Below are positions 1 to 8,364 of a stretch of DNA of 64,000 nucleotides, one piece after another; position 1 is the stretch's first letter, and each line of letters begins with the position of its first letter. The notes beneath the pieces are model-generated. The model was not told where the DNA came from, ran no database searches, and saw only the letters and a list, made by a program, of their open reading frames with translations. A program made the position numbers and the translations under genes. The stretch is taken from the NCBI GenBank assembly GCA_965226965.1, contig OZ245715.1, positions 1,054,001-1,118,000 on the forward strand, read 5' to 3'. Origin of the DNA: Endoryza foliicola (GTDB lineage Bacteria; Bacteroidota; Bacteroidia; Chitinophagales; Chitinophagaceae).

Positions 1-54
1 CAGCATTTCAGTTGCTTTTTTATCAGCTGATGATATGATAATTTTAGACTTCAT
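1..54 (-). CDS. 5' fragment of an unrecognised protein
   Basis: A reverse-strand ATG at 54 opens a frame that runs off the left edge of the window. It gives 18 residues beginning MKSKIIISSADKKATEML, with no stop. The fragment is too short to assign to a family. It lies 149 bp downstream of the amidotransferase gene on the same strand and could follow it in transcription. A chance open frame is also possible. Confidence 0.45.
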   Translation of the reverse strand, partial: MKSKIIISSADKKATEML

Positions 55-203
55 CTATGCTGTAAAGATAATTTATGTTTTTGATGTTTATTCTATATCG
101 AAATAACGATGATTGTATTTTACAAAGCTAAATTTCAATGAATTTGTAAATCAATCATTTGCAATCGAAATGCTATCAAATAACGTTGTTAATCTTGTTC
201 GTT

Positions 204-902
204 TTACTGTTTCGAAAATTCGTCAAGTAAAATAAAAAACTCTTGGCGTATCGTAGCATACGAATCAGCAAATGCCAATATCTCATGCGATGATTGCACA
301 AACTTATCCTCTTTTAATTCATCTAAACCGTGTGCTACCATGGCCGCCACCAAAGCCGAGTCTACCTCCGGATGAAATTGAATGCCGAGAATAGAGCTTC
401 CCATAGAGAAAGCTTGATGTTTGCATTGTTCTGTACTTGCCAGCAGTTTGGCGTTGGTTGGCAAGTCGAAGGTGTCGCCATGCCAATGGAAAAATGGAAC
501 TTGATATGTAAAATGAGCGAAAGGATTGTTGATTTCTTCAATATTCAAGTTTACGGGAAACCAACCAATTTCTCTGGTATGATGGGGGTATACCTTCGCT
601 CCTAATGCCGAAGCAATCAGTTGAGAACCCAAGCAAATTCCTAGAAGTAATTTCTCTGCATCAATTGCTGCACGAATGAATGCTTTTTCAGCTTTCATCC
701 AAGGAAGTTGTTCTTCTTCGTATACGGCCATGGGTCCACCCATCACTATCAGCCAATCGAATGAATGTAATGATGGCCATTCCTTAATGGTGCTAGCCAG
801 CATGGTTTGGAAAGAATGGCCATTTATTTGTGCCCACAACGCTATAGTACCAGGGCCTTCAAACGAAACATGTTGGATGCAAATAATACGCAATTGTTTC
901 AT
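204..902 (-). CDS. Class I glutamine amidotransferase (GMP synthase-like)
   Basis: This 232-residue protein has the fold signature of stand-alone class I glutamine amidotransferases. The nucleophile elbow is GICLGSQ with Cys90, and the partner His177 and Glu179 sit in GIQFHPEVD. The MGGPMAVYEE segment near residues 54-63 matches the oxyanion strand of GuaA/YfeJ-type enzymes. The triad is complete, so it is predicted to release ammonia from glutamine or cleave a gamma-glutamyl bond; the acceptor is unknown. The length suits a single-domain family member without a synthetase partner. It lies alone on the minus strand, so the context gives no pathway. Family assignment is firm; the substrate is not known. 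Confidence 0.85.
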   Translation of the reverse strand: MKQLRIICIQHVSFEGPGTIALWAQINGHSFQTMLASTIKEWPSLHSFDWLIVMGGPMAVYEEEQLPWMKAEKAFIRAAIDAEKLLLGICLGSQLIASALGAKVYPHHTREIGWFPVNLNIEEINNPFAHFTYQVPFFHWHGDTFDLPTNAKLLASTEQCKHQAFSMGSSILGIQFHPEVDSALVAAMVAHGLDELKEDKFVQSSHEILAFADSYATIRQEFFILLDEFSKQ

Positions 903-984
903 AACCCAATGTTACGAAACAATTGCATGGTATGTTTGAATCTTACTTCTTTTTCGTGAGGCTAAAAGTTCCATTGAGAATAAA

Positions 985-1370
985 AGAGGGAGGAAGGAAA
1001 AGAAAGAACAGGAGGAGGAACAGGGGGGATAATTAATAATTAAGAATTAATAATTAATAATGGAACAGCCGGAATACAGAACCACGGAGGCTCGGAGGCA
1101 CGGGGATTCGCTGCGTTACCGTTGCGTTCGCTGCGCCGCTGCGGTGAAAAGAAATTAATAATTAAGAAGTAATAATTAATAATGAACAGCGGAGTACAGG
1201 AACGAGGATAAGAGGAAACGTGGAGCGAGGAAATACAGAGAAAGAAGGGGGAAGAAAGACAGAACCACGGAGGTGTAGAGGCACGGGGATTCGCTGCGGT
1301 GAAAAAATTAGAGAAAATGAAAATCACTTCGCGACTCCTTAGCGCTCTCTGCGAACTTTGCGGTGAACAA
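985..1370. repeat. Mosaic intergenic repeat block (A, B, C twice, then F)
   Basis: The 570-bp gap before the aminotransferase is mostly repeat. Purine-rich module B is at 985-1027. AT-rich module A is at 1030-1071 and ends GGAACAGCCGG. Module C is at 1080-1150 (CCACGGAGGCTCGGAGGCAC, then a run of CGCTGCG units). A second A is at 1154-1190, B at 1199-1260, C at 1262-1306, and a module F stretch (TTTGCGGTGAAC) reaches about 1370. The short reverse-frame ORF across it is rich in Pro, Ser and Arg and recurs wherever module B occurs, so it is not a gene. Bases 903-984 and 1371-1472 show nothing further. Confidence 0.85.
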
Positions 1371-1472
1371 ACACCCGCTTATTTTAAATTTCCCTACTGT
1401 TCCGAATTTTCTTAACTTCCCTTTCTGCGAGTGCTTTCCATTCTATTCTTTCAACACTAAAATCTAGCTATT

Positions 1473-2582
1473 ATGGAATCGAACAGACGTTCATGGCTCA
1501 AACAACTTGGTCTGGGCATTGCCGGTATTGGCCTCACTCAATTGGAATCGGTTGCTGCCCCATTTGAAAAACATCGAATACTCGACGACTCCCTTCTCAA
1601 TTTTCCCGTTCGTTTGAATGCCAATGAGAATCCTTTTGGTCCCGGTCCAAAAGCACGTGAAGCATTGATCAAAAATGCTGTTGTTTCCAATCGTTATAAT
1701 TTGCCTCAAGCAAAAACTTTAGTCGAAAAAATAGCCGAAGCGCAAAGTGTAGCTGCAGAGAATGTTCTCTTGGGCGCGGGCTCTACCGAGATATTGGACG
1801 TAACGGGTCGTTATGCAGCACTTAGTAAAGGTTCATTGGTATTGGGCGATCCAACTTTTGGATTCTGGACAGAAACCGCTGAACGCCTTGGACTAAAACG
1901 CATCAAGGTTCCACTGACTGCTGATAAAAAATTGGATCTTCCCGCAATGTTGAAAGCCATGACACCGGATACCAAATTGGTGTATTTGTGCAATCCCAAT
2001 AATCCAACCGGAACGCTCAATACAAGAGCCGATTTAGAAGCGTTCATCACGGAAGCCTCCAAGACTGCTATGGTGTTGATCGATGAAGCTTATATCGAAT
2101 TCACCAATGAAAAATCTTTTGTAGGTTGGATCAATAGTAATAAAAACATCATCGTTGCTAAAACCTTCTCGAAAGTATACGGTATGGCAGGTGCTCGTTT
2201 AGGATATGCCATTGCACATAAAGACACGATCAAAGCTCTGTCTGGTGTACAGTCGTGGCCAAACGGCAACAATAGTATAGCAACAGTAGCGGCAGGATTA
2301 GCGGCGCTAACTGATCCAACATTTGTAAAAGACTATGTAGCATTGAATGAAAAGGCGAGAACATTTACTTACAATTCTTTGACCGCAATGGGCTTGAAAG
2401 TCATTCCTTCTTACACCAACTTCTTGTATTTCTCTCTTGAAGGTTATAAGAAAGATTATTATAAAGTTTTGGAGCAAAACAAGATCATGGGCCGCGAAAT
2501 TTTTGAACAAAATGGAAAGTGGACGAGAATTTCAATCGGAACCATGGCTGAGATGGAGTATTATGCGAAGGCGTTGGGTTAA
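1473..2582 (+). CDS. Class I/II PLP-dependent aminotransferase, HisC-like, with Tat-type leader
   Basis: This 369-residue fold-type I aminotransferase resembles histidinol-phosphate aminotransferase. Visible landmarks are NPNNPTGT (174-181), DEAY (204-207, cofactor-ring Asp and Tyr), FSKVYG with the PLP Lys234, and GARLGY with Arg242. The N-terminus NRRSWLKQLGLGIAG (4-18) has a twin-arginine pattern followed by a hydrophobic stretch. True HisC proteins are cytosolic, so this member may be exported folded with PLP bound. No his genes are nearby, which argues against a role in histidine biosynthesis. Its stop codon runs straight into an AT-rich repeat. The amino donor and acceptor are unknown. 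Confidence 0.85.
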   Translation: MESNRRSWLKQLGLGIAGIGLTQLESVAAPFEKHRILDDSLLNFPVRLNANENPFGPGPKAREALIKNAVVSNRYNLPQAKTLVEKIAEAQSVAAENVLLGAGSTEILDVTGRYAALSKGSLVLGDPTFGFWTETAERLGLKRIKVPLTADKKLDLPAMLKAMTPDTKLVYLCNPNNPTGTLNTRADLEAFITEASKTAMVLIDEAYIEFTNEKSFVGWINSNKNIIVAKTFSKVYGMAGARLGYAIAHKDTIKALSGVQSWPNGNNSIATVAAGLAALTDPTFVKDYVALNEKARTFTYNSLTAMGLKVIPSYTNFLYFSLEGYKKDYYKVLEQNKIMGREIFEQNGKWTRISIGTMAEMEYYAKALG

Positions 2583-3070
2583 TTAATAATTAATAAGTAA
2601 TAATTAATAATGGAACAGCCGGAGCACGGGAGCGAGGATTAGAGGAAACGAAGAAGGAGGAAATACTGAGAGCCTGCCAGCGCTGCGTTTCCGCTGCGAG
2701 CGCTGCGCCGCTGCGGTTAAAAGAAATTAATAATTAATAATTGAACAGCCGGTGAGATCAAGAAAGAACAGGGGGAGGAACAGGGGGTAATACAGGAGCG
2801 AGGATTAGAGGAAGCGAGGAACGAGGAAGAGTGCGGAGAAAGTAGAAGGGGGAAAATAGGGGGAATGTGGAGTTTAAGAAATTATCCTGTACATCCTGAT
2901 CGCAGTTAGGTTGATTAACATTCGGGTTCTAATCTGTGGGAATCTGTTTTAATTCGTGTTATCTGTGGTCAAAAGAAGAAGTTTGCTACGGCCTCTCTTT
3001 GTGCTACTTCTATCCCTTCTTCACCTTTGCGAATTATAAGCAGCGAAGCTGCGCAAAACTTAATTTGAAT
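2583..3070. repeat. Mosaic intergenic repeat block (A-B-C-A-B, D, E)
   Basis: The repeat starts at the stop codon of the aminotransferase. Module A is at 2583-2621, B at 2632-2671, C at 2690-2722, a shorter A at 2726-2752 and a long B at 2755-2850. Module D is at about 2930-2982 (AATCTGTGGGAATCTG ... ATCTGTGGTC). A reverse-oriented E is at about 3025-3062 (hairpin GCAGCGAAGCTGC). D plus E here is the reverse complement of the arrangement at 5130-5335. No gene is visible in this interval. Confidence 0.85.
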
Positions 3071-3078
3071 AATGCTAT

Positions 3079-4017
3079 ATGAAAAACTGGATCGTACTCA
3101 TTTGTTTACTTTATTGTAACTGCATTTTTGCGCAGGATAGTTTATTCCATGAGTCTGATATTGAGTTACCTACCGCAACCGGAGTCATCAAAGGAACGCT
3201 AACGGTTCCAAAGGAATTTAAAAAAGGCCCCGTGATTTTATTCATTGCAGGAAGCGGGCCTACTGACAGAGATGGCAATAGCGGCATGATGAAATCGGAG
3301 GGAACCAAAATGCTTGCGCATCAGTTAGCCGAGAAAGGAATCGCAAGTGTTCGATACGATAAGCGAGGAGTGGCGGCTAGTTTTGCAGCAGGAAAAAAGG
3401 AACAAGACCTGCGCTTTGAAGACTATGTTCAAGACGCCATTGATTGGATACGACTCTTGAAAACCCATTCCGAATTTAATTCCATTACAATTGTAGGACA
3501 CAGCGAAGGTTCTTTGATTGGAATGATTGCAGCTCCCAAAGCCGATAAATACATTTCTGTTGCTGGTGTTGGTCAATCGGCAGATAAAACACTCAAAGAA
3601 CAATTAGCGGCTCAACCACCAATGGTGAAAGATCCCTCGTATGCTATTTTGGATAGTTTGAAAGCCGGTAAAACGGTAGACAGTGTAAAGCCATTCTTGT
3701 ATTCGCTTTTCAGACCAAGTGTTCAACCTTATATGATTTCTTGGTTTAAATACGAACCTCAAGAATTGATCAAGCAGTTAAAAGTTCCTATTTTAATAAT
3801 TCAAGGTACTAACGATATACAAGTAACTGTTGCTGATGCAAACCGATTGCATGAAGCCAATCCGTCTTCTCAATTGGTACTGATAGAAAATATGAACCAT
3901 ATTTTTAGAGATGTTGTGGGCGACCGAGCCGCCAACCTAAAAACATATGGCGATTTCAAACTTCCTATCAACCCAAAGCTAGCAGAGACAATCGCTCAGT
4001 TCATCTTTAAAAAATAA
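3079..4017 (+). CDS. Secreted alpha/beta hydrolase
   Basis: This 312-residue protein has a Sec signal peptide (residues 1-18, ending IFAQD) and an alpha/beta hydrolase body. The nucleophile elbow is GHSEGS with Ser142. The acid is probably Asp246 in IIQGTNDIQ and the catalytic His is His274 in NMNHIF. The FIAGSGPTDRDGN loop (55-67) is typical of the periplasmic S9-like hydrolase group common in Bacteroidota. It should hydrolyse an ester or a small amide in the periplasm. The VOC protein gene starts 6 bp downstream, so the two may be co-transcribed. The fold is sure; the substrate is unknown. Confidence 0.85.
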   Translation: MKNWIVLICLLYCNCIFAQDSLFHESDIELPTATGVIKGTLTVPKEFKKGPVILFIAGSGPTDRDGNSGMMKSEGTKMLAHQLAEKGIASVRYDKRGVAASFAAGKKEQDLRFEDYVQDAIDWIRLLKTHSEFNSITIVGHSEGSLIGMIAAPKADKYISVAGVGQSADKTLKEQLAAQPPMVKDPSYAILDSLKAGKTVDSVKPFLYSLFRPSVQPYMISWFKYEPQELIKQLKVPILIIQGTNDIQVTVADANRLHEANPSSQLVLIENMNHIFRDVVGDRAANLKTYGDFKLPINPKLAETIAQFIFKK

Positions 4018-4022
4018 TAGTA

Positions 4023-4424
4023 ATGCATGCCTTTTTTGCTCCGCAGTTAAAAATACCTAAGGGTACCACCGATATTAGTTTTTATGAGAAAGGGTTAAAT
4101 GCGAAAGAGATATTCAGGTTTTGTAATGATGATGGCTCTGTTCATGTAGCCGAGTTTGAACTGGGAGAAGGTATTTTTCATGTTCACGAAATAATGAGTG
4201 ATGCTTTTCATAGTCCGCTTCATACAAATTCAACTTCTGTAATTATAGGGTTGTTCGTAGAAGATGTTCCCGCTGTAATAGCGCAAGCGGTTCTGGCAGG
4301 AGCCACCTTAATTTCTCCAAGTACTGACTACGATTACGGTTATCGCCAAGGAGAATTTCAAGATCCGTTTGGACATCGATGGCAGATACAAAAGAAAATT
4401 GCAATAGTAGATAAGATGGAATGA
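4023..4424 (+). CDS. VOC-family (glyoxalase/PhnB-like) protein
   Basis: This 133-residue protein has the pattern of the vicinal-oxygen-chelate superfamily. An N-terminal half carries ELGEGIFHVHE. A C-terminal half carries VEDVPAVIAQAVLAGATL and ends in EFQDPFGHRWQI, the usual closing strand with the metal-ligand Glu. The arrangement resembles PhnB-like proteins. Possible roles include a lyase, a dioxygenase or a resistance protein, and the sequence alone does not choose between them. It starts 6 bp after the hydrolase gene, suggesting one transcript. A second ATG lies 4 bp downstream, out of frame. Confidence 0.75.
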   Translation: MHAFFAPQLKIPKGTTDISFYEKGLNAKEIFRFCNDDGSVHVAEFELGEGIFHVHEIMSDAFHSPLHTNSTSVIIGLFVEDVPAVIAQAVLAGATLISPSTDYDYGYRQGEFQDPFGHRWQIQKKIAIVDKME

Positions 4425-4473
4425 GCAGCAAATCAGGATCAAGTATTGTCTAAATAATAGACAAAGAACTGCC

Positions 4474-5115
4474 ATGAAACACATTACTGCTTTTGCCTTT
4501 TTTCTACTTCCATTCTTAACAGTTGCTGCTCAATCTGTTAAGCCGGAATTTCGGATAGCGCTTGGTGTTCAACAGACGAGTTTGTACAGCGAGCCCTTTT
4601 ATTCAAATGAGGCGGCTACCGTTACCATTACCGGTCAAAAGGCATTGATCTTACCGGATATCATGACCTCTGTGAAATTCCCTTCTAAACAAAGCGCAGT
4701 GGCACCATTTCTTGGACTTGGATTTAATCGTAAAGGAACGGAAGTATCCGGTTTTGACATTTCTTACGACCCATTACAATCTTTCAAGAAAAAAGCTATT
4801 GCTTCTTACTTGTCGGTATTTGTAGGTGCAGAATGGACGGTATTGAAACACCGTGAGGGTTCTTTCTTAATATCGCAAGCCTTGGTTTCTGAGTTACCAA
4901 TTAATGCGGCTGCCATCTACAGGAAATTAGCATTTAGTAGTAGAACTCAATTAGTGTTTGAATTTCCATCTACCAATAAAGTCAATTTTTCAATTATCCC
5001 TTTTTTCCAAACTGCTATCTCTTCTTACAGTGAAGAGAAATACGAATTAAGATCGGATACAAAAGCATACCGACCTTTTTCGTTTGGTTTGTCGGTGGCC
5101 TGTTCCTTCAGATAA
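4474..5115 (+). CDS. Predicted outer-membrane beta-barrel protein
   Basis: This 213-residue protein begins with a clear signal peptide (MKHITAFAFFLLPFLTVAAQ). Alternating hydrophobic and polar strands follow, with aromatic girdle residues, including APFLGLGFNRKGTE and ISYDPLQSF. It ends in FGLSVACSFR, an aromatic-containing final strand as in small porin-like barrels. No domain is recognised by name. The pattern fits the PorT/OmpW-sized outer-membrane proteins common in Bacteroidota. It lies alone, with a repeat block beginning directly after its stop codon. Confidence 0.55.
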   Translation: MKHITAFAFFLLPFLTVAAQSVKPEFRIALGVQQTSLYSEPFYSNEAATVTITGQKALILPDIMTSVKFPSKQSAVAPFLGLGFNRKGTEVSGFDISYDPLQSFKKKAIASYLSVFVGAEWTVLKHREGSFLISQALVSELPINAAAIYRKLAFSSRTQLVFEFPSTNKVNFSIIPFFQTAISSYSEEKYELRSDTKAYRPFSFGLSVACSFR

Positions 5116-5345
5116 AGTTTTAAGTTTTGAGTTATTAAGTTCTTCGCAGCTTCGCTGCTTGTGATTCGCAAAGGTTTTTGAAGTAAAAGAAGGTACACAA
5201 AGAGTGGCTATAGCAAACTTCCTCTTTTGACCACAGATGCCAAATTAATGCTTACAGAACAAGCGAACTTTTTTAGTTTCATACTTTAATCTGTGTTAAT
5301 TGTATTTACAAATCTGAGGAATCTGTGGTTTAAAAAGCAGCCAAC
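5116..5345. repeat. Type II mosaic repeat (E then D)
   Basis: An AT-rich lead (AGTTTTGAGTTATTAAG) is followed by module E at about 5144-5175, with the hairpin GCAGCTTCGCTGC and ATTCGCAAAGG. A spacer containing CACAAAGAG and AGCAAACTTC comes next, then module D at 5226-5335, whose outer ends are ACCACAGAT and ATCTGTGGT. The same order occurs at 8365-8586 and 24385-24550, and in reverse at about 2930-3062. The remaining 100 bp before 5446 hold nothing I recognise. Confidence 0.8.
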
Positions 5346-5445
5346 TCTATCTTAGAATTCTTCTCGTTTTCTCACTCTCCCAATTCGAGTAAATTTAAAT
5401 ATCTTCATTTTATTTTGTATTGATTCAACAATTGAATCTAAAAAC

Positions 5446-5784
5446 ATGGATACTGTCAACAGGAAAATAGAAGAACTCCACCACATCGTGCGAAAGGGCA
5501 TTGAAGACGGTTTGACCAATGAAGAAATTGAACAAAAGCTTTCCTCCTATAATTTAGAGCCCTATTATAGGCAGCAGTTGATCCAAAACATTCAGAATGA
5601 AAAATGGGATCGGAAGCAGTTTTGGAGAACGCTGATAGCGGGTGTTTTTGTAATGGGAGCCGGAATTGCGTGCACCTTGCTTTCGTATTTCTCTACCTGG
5701 AGTGGAGGTTACTTGGTACTTTGGGGGCTTATTGTAAGTGGAGTTGTACTCATTATTAGAGCAATTGTATACTATCGTAAATAG
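5446..5784 (+). CDS. Small two-helix membrane protein
   Basis: This 112-residue protein has a soluble, charged N-terminal half with coiled-coil character (NRKIEELHHIVRKGIEDG, LTNEEIEQKLSSY). Two transmembrane helices follow at about 65-83 and 88-107, and the protein ends in the basic tail YYRK. I do not recognise a named domain. The soluble part resembles a short-helix interaction module rather than an enzyme. The DUF3052-like gene starts 5 bp after its stop, so the two are probably expressed together. Confidence 0.6.
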   Translation: MDTVNRKIEELHHIVRKGIEDGLTNEEIEQKLSSYNLEPYYRQQLIQNIQNEKWDRKQFWRTLIAGVFVMGAGIACTLLSYFSTWSGGYLVLWGLIVSGVVLIIRAIVYYRK

Positions 5785-5789
5785 AAGTT

Positions 5790-6197
5790 ATGGCAGGATA
5801 TTCTTCCACTCCTTTGTTCAAGAAGTTGGGCTATCAATCCGAGTTTAGGGTATTGGTGGTGAATACTCCTGAACATTATTTTGATTGGATTGAAGGACAT
5901 CCCGATACGGTTGGATTTTTTCAAAAAGGTAAAGACCTGAATCTTATTCATTATTTTGAAACCACTCTCTCCTCTCTTTATAAAAAGCTTCCCTCGCTAA
6001 AAGAAAGAATTACACAGAACGGAATGATCTGGGTTTCATGGCCAAAGAAATCGAGCGGTGTAAAAACAGATATTACTGAAGATGAAATTCGAAAACTCGC
6101 GTTAAGTATTGGCCTAGTAGATATTAAAGTTTGCGCTGTTTCTGAAGTTTGGTCTGCGCTAAAGTTGGTTATTCCGGTTTCTTCTCGCAAAAATTAA
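5790..6197 (+). CDS. DUF3052-like protein
   Basis: This 135-residue cytoplasmic protein starts AGYSSTPLFKKLGYQ. A central segment carries GMIWVSWPKKSSGVKTD (about 81-97), and the protein ends with DIKVCAVSEVWSALKLVIP. These match what I recall of the DUF3052 family, whose function is unknown. There is no signal peptide, membrane helix or obvious catalytic motif. It probably forms a two-gene unit with the membrane protein immediately upstream. Confidence 0.7.
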   Translation: MAGYSSTPLFKKLGYQSEFRVLVVNTPEHYFDWIEGHPDTVGFFQKGKDLNLIHYFETTLSSLYKKLPSLKERITQNGMIWVSWPKKSSGVKTDITEDEIRKLALSIGLVDIKVCAVSEVWSALKLVIPVSSRKN

Positions 6198-6229
6198 GTT
6201 ACGATTAAAACTTCCTGATTCGCTAAGTG

Positions 6230-6264
6230 TTGCAAATAAGCAATAGAACTTCTCGTTAATTTTG
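6230..6264 (+). promoter_or_regulatory. Candidate Bacteroidota promoter
   Basis: TAATTTTG at 6257-6264 matches the TAnnTTTG -7 box, with a TTG at 6230-6232 as a possible -33 element. The 24-bp spacing is slightly long. It would drive the first of the three lipoprotein paralogues. Confidence 0.3.
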
Positions 6265-6283
6265 TTGTTGAAAGCCTCGTCCA

Positions 6284-6299
6284 CCGCTGATTTCAGCGG
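6284..6299. other. 16-bp perfect palindrome (leader hairpin or weak terminator)
   Basis: CCGCTGATTTCAGCGG is self-complementary apart from the central TT. It lies 33 bp upstream of the lipoprotein start and about 90 bp after the DUF3052-like gene. Four T residues follow a few bases later. It could be a weak terminator for the upstream unit or a structured leader. Confidence 0.35.
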
Positions 6300-6331
6300 A
6301 ATTAGTTTTCAAATTCAAATGATTGACACCC

Positions 6332-6733
6332 ATGAATAATTTTACCTTGCTTGCAATTTTTCTCTTTTTTTTAAACAGTTCTTGCGAAAAAACGGTCACT
6401 CGCAAATTAAAACAAGGAACTTATAAGGGCTACTATCAAAAAATGGAGAATGGGCAACGTTCTACCACATATGTAACAATTGGGTTATATGATAATACTT
6501 GGACCGGAAATCCGGATTCCGGCGATTTCCCAAAAATGGGTCAGGGACGGTATCTATTTCATGGCGAAGACTCAATTGTGTTCACAAACGAATCAAAATG
6601 GCCTACAGGTCTTGAGAATAAGCACTTACTTCAGGGTCGTTTTAGATTTCGGTTTATAAAAGATTCTTTAGTGATAGAACGCAACCTAGGGCCTGATTTT
6701 CAAGACGAATACAGATTGGAAAAAAATTACTAG
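6332..6733 (+). CDS. Small lipoprotein, paralogue 1 of 3
   Basis: I take the ATG at 6332 (MNNFTLLAIFLFFLNSSC) because it starts a lipoprotein signal peptide with a Cys at residue 18; an in-frame TTG lies 9 bp upstream. The mature part is about 115 residues. It begins KQGTYKGYYQ and contains WTGNPDSGDFPKMGQGRY, DSIVFTNESKW and LLQGRFRFR. The same order of short motifs occurs in the next two lipoproteins, most clearly in the third (ANGVYYGTYQ, WSGLSDSTKYP, DSVRFTNDCIW, LSGNYSVY). It is likely an exposed beta-rich lipoprotein. Function is unknown. Confidence 0.7.
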   Translation: MNNFTLLAIFLFFLNSSCEKTVTRKLKQGTYKGYYQKMENGQRSTTYVTIGLYDNTWTGNPDSGDFPKMGQGRYLFHGEDSIVFTNESKWPTGLENKHLLQGRFRFRFIKDSLVIERNLGPDFQDEYRLEKNY

Positions 6734-6787
6734 CAGCCCAACTGTATTCAAGGGCAATTTCAGGATTTGACAAAACGTTTTAAAGCC

Positions 6788-7183
6788 ATGAAACAGTTTC
6801 TAATTATCTGTTTTGTGGCTTTTTTTGTTTCTTGTTCGAAAGATGAGAAACAGAACTTCATTCCGGAAGGTCGTTACTCCGGACAAGTTTCCGGAGGGTA
6901 CTTTCAAGGCGTTCAGCAACTAGACATTCAATTTGCAAATAATAATTGGATGGCTGAAATGGACCCGACTAGTTCTGTTACATTTAGGAAGGGACGCTAT
7001 ATTGTATTAGACGCCAATCAAATGGTATTGAAAAACTTCGATGTTACTCATCCTTCTGAAGAAAATCGTTTTACCTATTGTGAGGGAGTTTATCGTTTCG
7101 GATATAAGAACGACACCCTTTGGCTCACGCAAAAAGATGTGGTTTGCGGTGAGATTGGATTTTTTCTAGTGAAACAACACTAA
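6788..7183 (+). CDS. Small lipoprotein, paralogue 2 of 3
   Basis: The ATG at 6788 gives MKQFLIICFVAFFVSC, a textbook lipoprotein leader; the upstream in-frame TTG at 6767 would place extra charged residues before it. The mature part opens IPEGRYSGQVSGGY and then shows NNWMAEMDP, RKGRYIVLD, CEGVYRFGY and NDTLWL. This is the same beta-strand order as its neighbours but more diverged. Two extra Cys residues (in TYCEGVY and VVCGEIG) might form a disulfide. It starts 54 bp after paralogue 1. Function is unknown. Confidence 0.65.
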   Translation: MKQFLIICFVAFFVSCSKDEKQNFIPEGRYSGQVSGGYFQGVQQLDIQFANNNWMAEMDPTSSVTFRKGRYIVLDANQMVLKNFDVTHPSEENRFTYCEGVYRFGYKNDTLWLTQKDVVCGEIGFFLVKQH

Positions 7184-7464
7184 TCAAGGAAAGCAGGTAG
7201 TTGTTGAATTGAACTCGTGTACCATCTAATTGATAATTAGTGTGTTATCCCCAATGTTTAACCCCTGCTGTTAGAAATTACGCCCTTGCGCGCTATGATT
7301 TATCAAATTCAGATATTACTTTTGCAACAGCTACTGCGGAACTCGTTCATTCCTAATGGTTACCGCAATTAAAAGAAACCCTCAAAAGAACATTTCTCTA
7401 ATATCCTGTTGAATACTTAGATCCATATCGATTGAAGACCGCGATCAAACTTTAAAGTATTCAT

Positions 7465-7872
7465 ATGTATAAATTATTAGCGGCAATCGTACTTACCTCT
7501 CTCGTCTATTCTTCTTGCAGCAAGAAAATTGAAGCTGCCGATACTATCGCCAACGGTGTCTATTACGGAACGTATCAACGCATCAAAAGTGGAACAGGAA
7601 AAGAAGTGAAAGTGAGCGTTAGTTTCAATGAAGGCGCTTGGTCGGGACTCAGTGATTCAACCAAATACCCCGCACTTTGCAGAGGCGTTTTCAGTTCTGT
7701 AGGAATTGATAGTGTGCGCTTTACCAATGACTGTATTTGGACATCCGATTTCGATCATACTTACATTCTAAGTGGTAACTACTCTGTTTATTCTCGTGCA
7801 AATCATATCACCATTACGCGTACCTATGCTAACAATGAGCAAGATGTATATGAGCTGTATAAAAAGATGTAA
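7465..7872 (+). CDS. Small lipoprotein, paralogue 3 of 3
   Basis: This 135-residue protein has the leader MYKLLAAIVLTSLVYSSC, with lipidation at Cys18. The mature part aligns by eye with paralogue 1. Shared motifs include NGVYYGTYQRIKSG, WSGLSDSTKYPALCRGVF, DSVRFTNDCIW, TYILSGNYSV and a closing YELYKK. The 281-bp gap upstream (7184-7464) shows no gene or repeat module. Spacing suggests it has its own promoter. The clustering of three related lipoproteins points to local duplication. Confidence 0.7.
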   Translation: MYKLLAAIVLTSLVYSSCSKKIEAADTIANGVYYGTYQRIKSGTGKEVKVSVSFNEGAWSGLSDSTKYPALCRGVFSSVGIDSVRFTNDCIWTSDFDHTYILSGNYSVYSRANHITITRTYANNEQDVYELYKKM

Positions 7873-7898
7873 TCTATTCTAAGTTGTAAGACTTTATT

Positions 7899-8360
7899 AT
7901 GAGCGAAAACAAATGGGCCGTCAGAAAAAAATTTGCGCTGGCATCCGGTGTCGTTTTCGCTTTTTCTTTGTCTCAAACTTGTTACTATACAGGGAAAGAA
8001 GGTTCAATCGGATTTTTGGTATTAATTTTTGGCTGGATGGGTTTTGCAATGGGTTCCGGCGCAGCCATTAGCTGGTTTGCGAATCCACTTTTAGCACTTA
8101 GTATTTATATAGCTCGCAAGAATCAGAAACTAGCCCTATTCAGTTCCATTGGTTCATTTTTATTGAGTTTTTCATTTCTGCTATTCGACTCTGTTGTAGC
8201 CAATGAAGGTGGCGGGTCTCAAACAATTACCTCGGTCGGTATTGGCTATTGGGCATGGCTCGCCTCGCACCTTATTTGGATGGCTGCGATGTTTTATACA
8301 TTTGAGAGAGGGGGGAAGCCGGGTGCCGGTCCGGAAGATAAAACAAGGTATTTACATTAA
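7899..8360 (+). CDS. Polytopic membrane protein, unknown function
   Basis: This 153-residue protein has a short basic N-terminus (NKWAVRKKF) and about four hydrophobic segments near residues 12-30, 36-68, 75-98 and 108-132. It ends in a soluble tail rich in Gly and charged residues. No named family is recognised. It begins 26 bp after the third lipoprotein and could be co-transcribed with it. A repeat block starts within a few bases of its stop. Confidence 0.55.
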   Translation: MSENKWAVRKKFALASGVVFAFSLSQTCYYTGKEGSIGFLVLIFGWMGFAMGSGAAISWFANPLLALSIYIARKNQKLALFSSIGSFLLSFSFLLFDSVVANEGGGSQTITSVGIGYWAWLASHLIWMAAMFYTFERGGKPGAGPEDKTRYLH

Positions 8361-8364
8361 GGCC

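Noticed and set aside
1040..1327. Reverse-frame ORFs in repeat DNA (also near 15851, 17019-17366, 18936, 21218)
   Set aside because: They encode the same Ser/Pro/Arg phrases wherever module B and C occur and have no start signals, so they are by-products of the repeats.
1473..2582. Histidine biosynthesis role for the HisC-like gene
   Set aside because: It has a twin-arginine leader and no his neighbours.
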